A stretch of DNA of 11,278 bases, taken from NCBI GenBank assembly GCA_031284845.1, contig JAITXH010000151.1:1-11278 (forward strand), given 5' to 3'. Positions within the stretch are counted from its first letter, which is position 1. Each line of letters begins with the position of its first letter. The notes below the pieces were generated by a model. It was not told the origin of the DNA. It saw only the letters and a program-made list of their open reading frames with translations, and searched no databases. Position numbers and translations under genes: made by a program. Shown one piece after another: positions 1-5,570 of this stretch. The DNA comes from Puniceicoccales bacterium (GTDB lineage Bacteria > Verrucomicrobiota > Verrucomicrobiia > Opitutales > UBA953).

Positions 1-1222
1 TGGCAAGCAGGGCCTCGTTGTCTATCGCGTAAAGAATCGAGGCGAGGAGGCGGTGGTTGATGAGCGGGCGCACGATTGCGGCATACTTGCGCGAGGAGCG
101 GTTTTTGATGACCCAGACCAGCACGGAGCTTTTCAAGGCCTGCGCATTGAGCCATTCAGCGAGATTATCGGCCACAAGCTGTCCGCATTCGCGTTCGAGG
201 AGGAAGTTGACACACTCGGAGGTGAATTTCCCTGTGCTGTTGCGCAAGAGGTCTATGATGAGACCCTGCCACTTGGATGGCGGCTCATCGGCATAGACTC
301 GCGTGAGGAGATCGAGAATGCGTTTGAGATAGGCGGGTGTCTGGGGGATGGATGCGGCAAGCTCGGAAAGTTCATTATTGTCGCAGGTAAGGATGATGTC
401 CTTGGAGGTGGGCTCGAGATGATCTACGTCTTCTTTGAGGTGACGACACAAGTCGTTTCGCACCCAAATGCCGTGCAAACACTCGGCTTTGGTGAGATTT
501 CTTGCGGATTTGATGGCGATGGTCAGCTCGCCGAAAATGCGTTGTAGATCCTCTTCAAAGAATCCTGCCTTTTCGACCCGTGCGGCCATATTGTCATCGC
601 GGGCCTTGGCCAGTTCGCCGAGGGAAAACTCAAAAAGTTTTTCAGCGAGTTGTATCTTTTTGAGCGGATTTTTGTTAAGATAGTATTCTTCAAGGATTTC
701 CTGCTCTGGCTTAATGGGGTCTTCGCGCAACTCGTAGTAGCCTTCCTTCTTGGCAGGCACTGCCACATCGGGATCTTTGACGAGGAGTTTTTTGGCGGCT
801 GCCCACCACTTTTTCACCTTTGTCGCGCCGAGAAGCCGCGTGAGCAGAATGTCCAGCTCGGTGTTGGACACAGAGTGCGCGGGATCCGCGCGCAGGATTT
901 CTTTTATGAGACCGGCGGGGTCGTTTTTAATGAGGTCGGCGATGACTTCAGGCTCGGTCCTCTGCCGGACGAGAATGTTCTCCGGCGGAAGCACATCGAG
1001 TTTTTCAACGCAAAACTCGGGCGCCATGGGGTGTTTAGCCCTGCCGCTTTCGTTGAAATCAATCAGAAGGCGGTTGGTGTTGCGGTCGTAGCTTTTGATT
1101 TGGCCGAAACCCCAGCTTCTGTGGATACAATACGCGCCATCGCGCATTGCTTCCAATTTTGCCCGCGCAATGCGCAAGGCGGGCTGCTTGGCGAGCAGTT
1201 GTTCTATGTCCTCGTTGTTCAT
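1..1222 (-). CDS. Large protein with N-terminal 'HRSWGFG' domain, possibly a long GreA/GreB-type elongation factor (C-terminus outside window)
   Basis: An uninterrupted minus-strand frame of 407 codons starts at ATG 1222-1220 and runs off the left edge. AGGTGG (minus sense, 1235-1230) lies 7 nt before the start and is the only good Shine-Dalgarno in the window, so the start is well supported. Residues 24-45 carry a compact motif (EAMRDGAYCIHRSWGFGQI) followed by YDRNTNRLLIDF, which looks like a small SH3/Tudor-like beta domain. The rest is charged and mostly helical-looking (for example residues 170-240), with no signal peptide or membrane segment, so it is probably cytoplasmic. From memory, verrucomicrobial and chlamydial GreA-type factors have long N-terminal extensions of this kind. 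The diagnostic GreA coiled coil and C-terminal domain would lie beyond the window, so the function is tentative while the reading frame is secure. It follows ilvB on the same strand after 203 bp. Confidence 0.72.
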   Translation of the reverse strand, partial: MNNEDIEQLLAKQPALRIARAKLEAMRDGAYCIHRSWGFGQIKSYDRNTNRLLIDFNESGRAKHPMAPEFCVEKLDVLPPENILVRQRTEPEVIADLIKNDPAGLIKEILRADPAHSVSNTELDILLTRLLGATKVKKWWAAAKKLLVKDPDVAVPAKKEGYYELREDPIKPEQEILEEYYLNKNPLKKIQLAEKLFEFSLGELAKARDDNMAARVEKAGFFEEDLQRIFGELTIAIKSARNLTKAECLHGIWVRNDLCRHLKEDVDHLEPTSKDIILTCDNNELSELAASIPQTPAYLKRILDLLTRVYADEPPSKWQGLIIDLLRNSTGKFTSECVNFLLERECGQLVADNLAEWLNAQALKSSVLVWVIKNRSSRKYAAIVRPLINHRLLASILYAIDNEALLA

Positions 1223-1425
1223 CGGAAAACCACCTATGAAGAATGAATAAACACAAAGAGGCAAGCAAAAGACCTTATCTTGTATATTTTGCGGGAAATT
1301 AGGCGGGTGCTTTTGAATGGAATCCATCGCTTCAAACGCACAGGCGGGCTGTGGCAAGCAGGCTACGCATTGCGCAGCCTGCCCCTGCCCGTTCCCACCT
1401 CGCCTGATTTGCCCGGCGCGCCTGC
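1223..1425 (-). other. Gap between ilvB and the left-edge gene
   Basis: This 203-bp gap is read on the minus strand after the ilvB stop. It begins GC-rich, contains two adjacent hairpins (1358-1382 and 1339-1353), then becomes AT-rich towards the next start. A TATACA (minus sense, 1286-1281) could be a -10 element for the left-edge gene, but no matching -35 is visible at the usual spacing. I see no small gene here. Confidence 0.5.
1339..1382 (-). terminator. Tandem hairpins downstream of ilvB, terminator-like without a U-tract
   Basis: On the minus strand, 1382-1358 folds into a near-perfect hairpin: GCAGGCU pairs with AGCCUGC, followed inward by a G-U pair and CGC/GCG around an AAU triloop, 11 pairs in all. 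The G-U pair would be an A-C mismatch in a plus transcript, which fits a minus-strand RNA. Directly after it, CACAG (1353-1349) pairs with CUGUG (1343-1339) around a CCCGC loop. Neither stem is followed by a run of U, so this may be an imperfect terminator, a 3'-end stability element or a Rho-dependent site. It lies 43 bp beyond the ilvB stop. Confidence 0.45.
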
Positions 1426-3234
1426 TTACTCCGTGAGGATGCCCAATGCCGAACGCCTCTGGGGAATAAACGGCAACACATGTTCGCCGTTGGGCACCAC
1501 GACATCCAGAAGATAAGGGCCGGGATGTGCGATCATTTCTCGGATGGCCTCGCGCAATTCCTCGCGTCGCAGGACTCGCCGCCCGGCGATGCCGAACCCG
1601 GAGGCTATTTTGACAAAGTCAGGATACAGCCCGCCTACATTATCCGGGCTGCCGATGTTCTTCGGGTCTCCAAGTATCGTCTGTCCGCGCACGCCTTCAT
1701 AAAAGCGGTCTTCCCACTGCATGACCATGCCGAGGTGCTGATTATTCAGGAGGAGAATTTTCACAGGGATTTTCTCCACTGCCATACAAGCCAATTCCTG
1801 AATATTCATCAAAAATGAACCGTCGCCGTCTATATCTATGACAAGACTTTCAGGCCGGGCCACCTTCGCCCCGATCGCTGCGGGCAGGCCAAAGCCCATC
1901 GTGCCCGCGCCCATTGAACTGATGAAGGTGCGCGGTTCTTTGAAATGATAAAATTGCGGCGTCCACATCTGGTGCTGCCCGACTCCGGTGCTGATGATGG
2001 CCCCGCCTTTCGTCTCCTCATTTAGGATTTCCACCGCCTGCTGCGGCAGAATGTGGGGTGTCTTTTCTGAATTATAAGTGAACGGGAACGGGTGCTGCCG
2101 CTTCCATCCGGCGATAGTGCCCATCCACTCCGTCAAATCGGGCTTCTGAAAACCGCTTTTCTGCGCCAGGCGACAAAGGCGCTCCAGCGCCACCTTGGCA
2201 TCAGCTTCCACGGGCACATGGACGCGGACGTTCTTATGGTGCTCCGAACGGTCTATGTCTATGTGGACAATGCGCGCCTTGGGAGCAAAGGTCTCAATGG
2301 CACCGGTGATGCGATCGTCAAAACGTGCGCCCACTGCGATAAGCAAATCGCTGTGATAGACCGCCCAATTACCTGCGACGGTGCCATGCATACCGAACCA
2401 GTAGAGACTCTGCGGAGAATCGGGCGGGAAGGCGCCCAAGCCCATCAGCGTCGAAGCCACGGGGATGCCGGTCAAACGGGCAAACTCGCGCAAAGCTGCC
2501 GTGGCACCGCTGGAGATGACGCCGCCGCCGACATAGAGCACGGGGCTTTTCGCCTTGGAAATGGTGTCGAGGATTTCGCTCAGCACGGCATCATCCGGCA
2601 CGGGCGGCGGGGTGAGGCTCGGCACGTCCACGGCATCCAGACTCTCCGGGAACTCGGGCACGAAGTATGCCTGCTGGACATCTTTGGGGATATCCACAAC
2701 GACCGGCCCCGGACGCCCTGTGGTGGCGATTTTGAACGCCTTAAAAAGAGTCGAAGGCAGGTCTTCCGGCTTCAGCACGAGGAAGCTGTGTTTCACAATC
2801 GGCAGCGTGATGCCGAAGAAATCTGCTTCCTGAAAAGCATTCTTGCCGATGAGTTGTTGGAACACTTGCCCGGTGATGGCCACCAGCGGGATGCTGTCCA
2901 TGAATGCGTCGGCGATGGGGGTCACGAGGTTGGTAGCACCGGGACCGGAAGTAGCCATACACACGCCGGGCCTGCCGGTGGCGCGTGCGTATCCCTGCGC
3001 CATGAAGCCGCCGCCTTGTTCGTGGCGCGGCAGTATGGTGCGGATTTTTTTTGTCCGGGTAAGCGCCTGGCTGATTTCGAGCAATGCCCCGCCGGGATAA
3101 GCAAAGACAGTATCTACACCGAGAAGCTCAAGGGTGCGCACGACTACATCGGCACCACGCATAAAAGCCGTCTTCTCAGGAGAGGCGGCTGCGTTTTCGT
3201 CCGGTTTCCGGACGTCTGTCTTGGGCTTTGCCAT
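1426..3234 (-). CDS. ilvB: Acetohydroxyacid (acetolactate) synthase, large catalytic subunit
   Basis: The product is a ThDP-dependent enzyme that condenses pyruvate with a second pyruvate or with 2-oxobutyrate, the first common step of Val/Leu and Ile synthesis. From the chosen ATG it has 602 residues, normal for the family. The ThDP N-domain shows YPGGA at 46-50 and the catalytic Glu72 in RHEQGGGFMAQGYAR, followed by SGPGATNL (96-103). The central FAD-binding region contains FGMHGT (280-285) and GARFDDR (302-308), which marks the biosynthetic rather than catabolic type. The C-terminal ThDP/Mg site is GDGS (470-473) to NN (497-498), with Trp507 in MQWEDR and the ending GEHVLPFIP. The frame stays open upstream to a TTG at 3321, preceded by AGGA, adding 29 residues. 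I chose 3234 because family-like sequence starts only after it, although no Shine-Dalgarno precedes it. Its partner ilvH lies beyond ilvC and a terminator. Confidence 0.95.
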   Translation of the reverse strand: MAKPKTDVRKPDENAAASPEKTAFMRGADVVVRTLELLGVDTVFAYPGGALLEISQALTRTKKIRTILPRHEQGGGFMAQGYARATGRPGVCMATSGPGATNLVTPIADAFMDSIPLVAITGQVFQQLIGKNAFQEADFFGITLPIVKHSFLVLKPEDLPSTLFKAFKIATTGRPGPVVVDIPKDVQQAYFVPEFPESLDAVDVPSLTPPPVPDDAVLSEILDTISKAKSPVLYVGGGVISSGATAALREFARLTGIPVASTLMGLGAFPPDSPQSLYWFGMHGTVAGNWAVYHSDLLIAVGARFDDRITGAIETFAPKARIVHIDIDRSEHHKNVRVHVPVEADAKVALERLCRLAQKSGFQKPDLTEWMGTIAGWKRQHPFPFTYNSEKTPHILPQQAVEILNEETKGGAIISTGVGQHQMWTPQFYHFKEPRTFISSMGAGTMGFGLPAAIGAKVARPESLVIDIDGDGSFLMNIQELACMAVEKIPVKILLLNNQHLGMVMQWEDRFYEGVRGQTILGDPKNIGSPDNVGGLYPDFVKIASGFGIAGRRVLRREELREAIREMIAHPGPYLLDVVVPNGEHVLPFIPQRRSALGILTE

Positions 3235-3446
3235 AATGTTGGAATATGTGGAGGTGTTGTTGTCTGCCAGCATGAAAAAGCTGGGAGCGGTGGAAAAAAA
3301 CACCATGCGCGAGACAGGCAAGATTTTATCCTGCTAATCAGTGCAGTGTTTTTGAGCCTCCAAAAGCAAGCACCGGCATCGGAGATCTGGCACCAAGGGA
3401 GGAAGGATGGCCGATATTGGTCTGCACTCGTCCACGCTTTGGAGAC
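3235..3446 (-). other. Leader/intergenic region upstream of ilvB
   Basis: These 212 bp lie between the ilvC terminator and the chosen ilvB start. Because the terminator closes the upstream unit, a promoter for ilvB is expected here, but no convincing -35/-10 pair is visible. A TAAAAT (minus sense) lies near 3329-3324 without a good -35. The last 87 bp are open in the ilvB frame and could encode an N-terminal extension. That stretch is not rich in Ile, Leu or Val codons, so it does not look like a classical attenuator leader peptide. Confidence 0.4.
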
Positions 3447-3482
3447 AAAAAAAAGGCCGGGCACAAGACCCGGCCTTTTTTT
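3447..3482 (-). terminator. Strong intrinsic terminator after ilvC
   Basis: A perfect 7-bp stem (GGCCGGG with CCCGGCC) has a 7-nt loop and is flanked by 7 A on one side and 8 T on the other, so the A/T tracts can extend the stem and it could work in both directions. On the minus strand it starts 11 bp after the ilvC stop codon and ends in eight U. It should end most transcripts coming from ilvH-ilvC and thereby insulate ilvB. Confidence 0.93.
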
Positions 3483-3493
3483 CGCGCTTGCGA

Positions 3494-4528
3494 TTACTTC
3501 GAGGTGTAATCCGCTTGCGAGCCTTTGATGTTCTTCTTCGGCACCCAAGGCATGAGCGAGCGCAGGCGCTGGCCCGTCTTTTCCACGAGGTGCTTCTCGC
3601 CGTCGTTGAGCAGCTTCTTGTAGTTTTTGAGGCCGCCCTTGTATTCGGCGACCCACTCTTTGGTAAATTTCCCGGATTGGATTTCCTTAAGGATCTTCTT
3701 CATCTCCGCCTTTGTCTTCGCGTTCACCACACGCGGGCCGCGGGTGATATCACCGTATTTAGCGGTTTCTGAAATAGAGAAACGCATCCCTGCGATGCCT
3801 GACTCGACCATGAGATCCACGATGAGCTTCAATTCATGCAAGCACTCGAAATACGCCATTTCCGGCTGATACCCGGCCTCAACCAATGTCTCAAAACCGG
3901 CAGTCACCAACGCGCTCGCCCCGCCGCACAACACGGCCTGCTCGCCAAAAAGGTCGGTCTCGGTCTCTTCCTTAAAGGTGGTCTGAATGACCCCGGCGCG
4001 AGTGGCACCGATACCGTGCGCCCAGGCGAGAGCGATTTTTTTCGCCTTCTTGTCGGCATCTTGCGCGACGGCGATAAGGGCGGGCACGCCCTTCCCTTCG
4101 ACATACTGCGACCGCACGACATGGCCAGGCCCCTTGGGGGCGACCATGGCGACGTTCACGCCGGGAGGCACCGCCACGAGACCGTAGTGGATGGCAAGCC
4201 CGTGAATGAAGAGAACGGTCTTCCCCGGAGCGAGATTCGGCGCGATGGCTTCGGCAAACACAGCGGGCTGACGCATGTCAGGCAGCGCGATGAGAAGCAC
4301 GTCGGCACGTTTCACAGCCTCGGCGGTTTCGAAGACCTCAAATCCCTTTTTCTTCGCAGACTCAATGGACTTGCTGCCCTTGTAGAGGCCGACGATGACC
4401 TTGTAGCCACTGTCCTTCAGGTTCATGGCGTGGGCGTGGCCCTGTGAACCAAATCCTATCACCGCAAGGGTCTTGCCCTTGAGGATGGTCGGATCGGCGT
4501 CTTTGTCGGTATAGACTTTTGCTGGCAT
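3494..4528 (-). CDS. ilvC: Ketol-acid reductoisomerase, class I (short form)
   Basis: The product isomerises and reduces acetolactate or acetohydroxybutyrate to the 2,3-dihydroxy acid, using NAD(P)H and Mg, the second step of Val/Ile synthesis. At 344 residues it matches class I enzymes. The N-terminal Rossmann domain carries GFGSQG (25-30). The cofactor-specificity loop reads GLYKGSKS (47-54). His109 in FIHG is the conserved catalytic-site histidine. The knotted C-terminal domain supplies the metal and substrate residues: Asp192 and Glu196 in ETDLFGEQ, Glu228 and Glu232 in ECLHE, and Ser253 in SISET. The start has no Shine-Dalgarno. It begins 44 bp after the ilvH stop, consistent with one operon. 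The Lys-rich C-terminal tail (residues 328-344) is slightly longer than in minimal homologues. Confidence 0.97.
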   Translation of the reverse strand: MPAKVYTDKDADPTILKGKTLAVIGFGSQGHAHAMNLKDSGYKVIVGLYKGSKSIESAKKKGFEVFETAEAVKRADVLLIALPDMRQPAVFAEAIAPNLAPGKTVLFIHGLAIHYGLVAVPPGVNVAMVAPKGPGHVVRSQYVEGKGVPALIAVAQDADKKAKKIALAWAHGIGATRAGVIQTTFKEETETDLFGEQAVLCGGASALVTAGFETLVEAGYQPEMAYFECLHELKLIVDLMVESGIAGMRFSISETAKYGDITRGPRVVNAKTKAEMKKILKEIQSGKFTKEWVAEYKGGLKNYKKLLNDGEKHLVEKTGQRLRSLMPWVPKKNIKGSQADYTSK

Positions 4529-4560
4529 AATATTGTATATGTGTGTGTTTGGGTTGGAAA
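4526..4560 (-). promoter_or_regulatory. Possible promoter between ilvH and ilvC
   Basis: On the minus strand TTTCCA (4560-4555, 4 of 6 matches to TTGACA) is followed after exactly 17 bp by TACAAT (4537-4532, 5 of 6 matches to TATAAT). The -10 ends only 3 nt before the ilvC ATG, so the expected start site would fall at or inside the start codon. That argues against it unless translation starts on a leaderless message. It may be coincidence in an AT-rich gap. Confidence 0.2.
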
Positions 4561-4572
4561 AGAGTGAGTGCT

Positions 4573-5052
4573 TCAGTGCCCGCGTGTGAGCGCCACCTGC
4601 CCGGTGCGCGCCACTTCGAGGATACCATAAGGCTCGATGATATTGAGGAATGCGGCGATCTTGCGGTCGTTACCCGTGAATTCGACTACGAGTGAAGTGT
4701 GCGCCACATCTATGATTTTCGCACGGAAGATATCCGCGACTTCGATAATTTCGGAGCGCGTTTCTTTGGTGGATTGGATTTTCACCATAACAAGCTCACG
4801 CGCCACGTAGTCCACCGTAGTGAAGTCCTGAACGCTGATAACGCTGACGAGTTTGCCGAGAGCGCGGACGCATCGGTCAAGCGCAGCTTCATCGGCGACG
4901 ACAGTCGCAGTGATCCGGGAGAGTTGCGGATCGTGAGTAGGCCCGACATTGAGAGTCTCAATGTTAAAGCCCCGTCCGCTGAGCATGCCGGCGACACGCG
5001 CAAGGACGCCGAACTTGTTCTCCACAAGCGCCGACAGGGTGTGTTTTTTCAT
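4573..5052 (-). CDS. ilvH: Acetohydroxyacid synthase, small regulatory subunit
   Basis: The product binds the IlvB large subunit, raises its activity and gives feedback inhibition by valine. The 159-residue length is typical. The N-terminal ACT domain (about residues 3-76) contains LVENKFGVLARVAGML and GFNIETLNV. Gly15 and Asn30 line up with the E. coli IlvH Gly14 and Asn29 positions involved in valine binding, so valine sensitivity is probably retained. The C-terminal small-subunit domain contains RELVMVKIQ (85-93), FRAKIIDV (109-116) and EVARTGQVALTRG near the end. The ATG has no Shine-Dalgarno. It lies 24 bp downstream of the tRNA-Val CCA end and 44 bp upstream of ilvC, on the same strand as both, and I infer a tRNA-ilvH-ilvC transcript. 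Confidence 0.96.
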   Translation of the reverse strand: MKKHTLSALVENKFGVLARVAGMLSGRGFNIETLNVGPTHDPQLSRITATVVADEAALDRCVRALGKLVSVISVQDFTTVDYVARELVMVKIQSTKETRSEIIEVADIFRAKIIDVAHTSLVVEFTGNDRKIAAFLNIIEPYGILEVARTGQVALTRGH

Positions 5053-5076
5053 GTTAAAAGTTTTGATGAATGGAAA

Positions 5077-5153
5077 TGGTGGACGAAGAGGGGCTCGAAC
5101 CCCCGACCTCCTCGGTGTAAACGAGATGCTCTAACCAACTGAGCTATTCGTCC
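5077..5153 (-). tRNA. tRNA-Val (anticodon UAC)
   Basis: A full 77-nt cloverleaf can be drawn on the minus strand. The acceptor stem is GGACGAA/TTCGTCC, the D stem GCTC/GAGC, and the anticodon stem TCTCG/CGAGG around loop TTTACAC, giving anticodon UAC (5119-5117), which reads GUA and other GUN codons. The five-base variable region is AGGTC, and the T stem GGGGG/CCCTC (one G-U) closes loop TTCGAGC. Discriminator A and an encoded CCA end follow. Stem pairing is complete. It lies 24 bp upstream of ilvH, and no integrase or repeated tRNA 3' end suggests use as an integration site. Confidence 0.97.
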
Positions 5154-5212
5154 ATTTCGGAGTGCGCGGATATTGAAAACGCGGCGCAGTGAAGCAAGGC
5201 GGAAAACCGAAA

Positions 5213-5218
5213 ATTATA
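5213..5218 (-). promoter_or_regulatory. Candidate -10 element for the tRNA-Val / ilv unit
   Basis: A perfect TATAAT on the minus strand would place a transcription start about 50 nt before the tRNA 5' end. No TTGACA-like -35 lies 16-18 bp upstream (the hexamer there is TCCCAT). It also overlaps the AT-rich tail of the upstream terminator, so it may be fortuitous. A weaker alternative is TTGCTT with CAATAT 16 bp later, close to the tRNA. Confidence 0.3.
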
Positions 5219-5259
5219 ATAAAAAAAGCCTCCACATGGGACGTTCCGCGCTAAAGGCT
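5219..5259 (-). terminator. Intrinsic terminator or attenuator upstream of tRNA-Val
   Basis: On the minus strand AGCCUUUA (5259-5252) pairs with UGGAGGCU (5234-5227), giving 8 pairs including two U-G, with an inner GGA/UCC stem. It is followed at once by seven U and then AUUAUAAUUUU. It points towards the tRNA-ilv unit, yet no protein gene on that strand lies upstream. It could end an orphan RNA, or attenuate transcription of tRNA-Val and ilvH. Confidence 0.5.
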
Positions 5260-5447
5260 CCTTAACCTTTTAAGTCAAGGTGGGTGCCGGTCACCGGGTT
5301 CACGCCTAACGCTTGAAAGCGCCTGGCACTTCCCCGGCTTAATCCAGCTCCCGTAATATCTAAACATAGGAAAGGAAGCACTGGGACGGGTTCTCGTTTC
5401 CTGCAGAGGCTTCCAGCACCTCTGTCTCTTTTTCCGGGGATTCCAAG
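5222..5447 (-). ncRNA. Candidate structured RNA or long leader, family unknown
   Basis: Read on the minus strand, this stretch can form a set of helices. CUUGG (5447-5443) and UCCCCGG (5440-5434) pair with CCAGG (5326-5322) and CCGGGGA (5337-5331), separated by a small internal loop. CAGAGG (5424-5419) pairs with CCUCUG (5409-5404). CCAG plus CUUCC (5384-5374) pairs with GGGAGCUGG (5352-5344). CGCU pairs with AGCG around UUCA near 5319-5308. A 9-bp hairpin forms at 5280-5260, and a terminator hairpin at 5259-5227 is followed by U7. Six of the pairs are G-U on this strand and would be A-C on the other, which favours a minus transcript. I found no match by eye to tmRNA, RNase P, SRP, 6S or common riboswitch motifs. 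Helices of this size also arise by chance, so this remains a hypothesis. Confidence 0.35.
5403..5433 (+). terminator. Weak terminator-like hairpin on the plus strand
   Basis: GCAGAGG and CCTCTGT form a 7-pair stem (outermost pair G-U) around a 9-nt loop, followed by a T-rich CTCTTTTT. On the plus strand it could be a terminator or attenuator in a leader of the oxidoreductase gene. On the minus strand the same stem fits into the candidate structured RNA. The T tract is interrupted by C, so confidence is low. Confidence 0.25.
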
Positions 5448-5494
5448 AGAAAAATGCAAACAGTGTCCAGCCCCCCCCCTTCCCCTGCTCCCGA

Positions 5495-5500
5495 TACAAT
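5495..5500 (+). promoter_or_regulatory. Candidate -10 element for the oxidoreductase gene
   Basis: TACAAT (5 of 6 matches to TATAAT) lies 70 bp upstream of the start at 5571. The preceding sequence is a C-rich run with no -35 hexamer at the expected distance, so support is weak. Confidence 0.22.
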
Positions 5501-5570
5501 ATGTGGGCTTGCGCTCCGCGCTCCGCGCCCTACCCATCTGGCACGTTTTTTCCAAATTAATACACCACGC

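Larger units (their letters stand above)
5154..5570. other. 417-bp gap between tRNA-Val and the oxidoreductase gene
   Basis: This divergent region contains no convincing protein gene. Next to the tRNA is an AT-rich stretch (5200-5227) with a perfect TATAAT on the minus strand. From 5227 to about 5447 there are several inverted repeats (separate entry). Further right are a run of nine C (5471-5479), a TACAAT on the plus strand (5495-5500), and a short tandem repeat of GCGCTCC (5511-5524). The region must carry promoters in both directions, and possibly an RNA gene. Confidence 0.7.

Noticed and set aside
53..1246. Plus-strand open frames at 53-547 and 650-1246
   Set aside because: They lie antisense to the single long minus-strand frame 1222-1, which has a good Shine-Dalgarno and protein-like sequence. 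The plus frames look like shadows.
2092..3528. 478-codon plus-strand frame over ilvB
   Set aside because: It is antisense to the well-supported ilvB and shows no family features.
5077..5153. tRNA-Val as an integration site for a mobile element
   Set aside because: No integrase, no repeat of the tRNA 3' end and no foreign-looking cargo are visible. The neighbours are housekeeping genes.
5214..5240. Tiny minus-strand ORF (Met-Trp-Arg-Leu-Phe-Leu-Leu-stop) as an attenuator leader peptide
   Set aside because: It has no Shine-Dalgarno, lies within the terminator stem and U-tract rather than before it, and no second terminator follows before the tRNA.
5237..5250. T-box-like sequence on the plus strand (GGGACGTTCCGCG against the AGGGTGGNACCGCG consensus)
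   Set aside because: The TGGN element that must pair with the tRNA acceptor end is missing, it points away from the ilv genes, and no terminator/antiterminator follows in the right place.
5331..5342. CCCCGGCTTAA resembling the conserved 3' element of RNase P RNA
   Set aside because: The ACAGAA part of the motif and the matching 5' element (GAGGAAAGTCC) are absent.
5471..5524. C9 run and GCGCTCC tandem repeat as a phase-variable or regulatory repeat
   Set aside because: Only nine and two units respectively, both lying outside the chosen reading frame start, with no evidence of a switch. They are probably incidental simple sequence.
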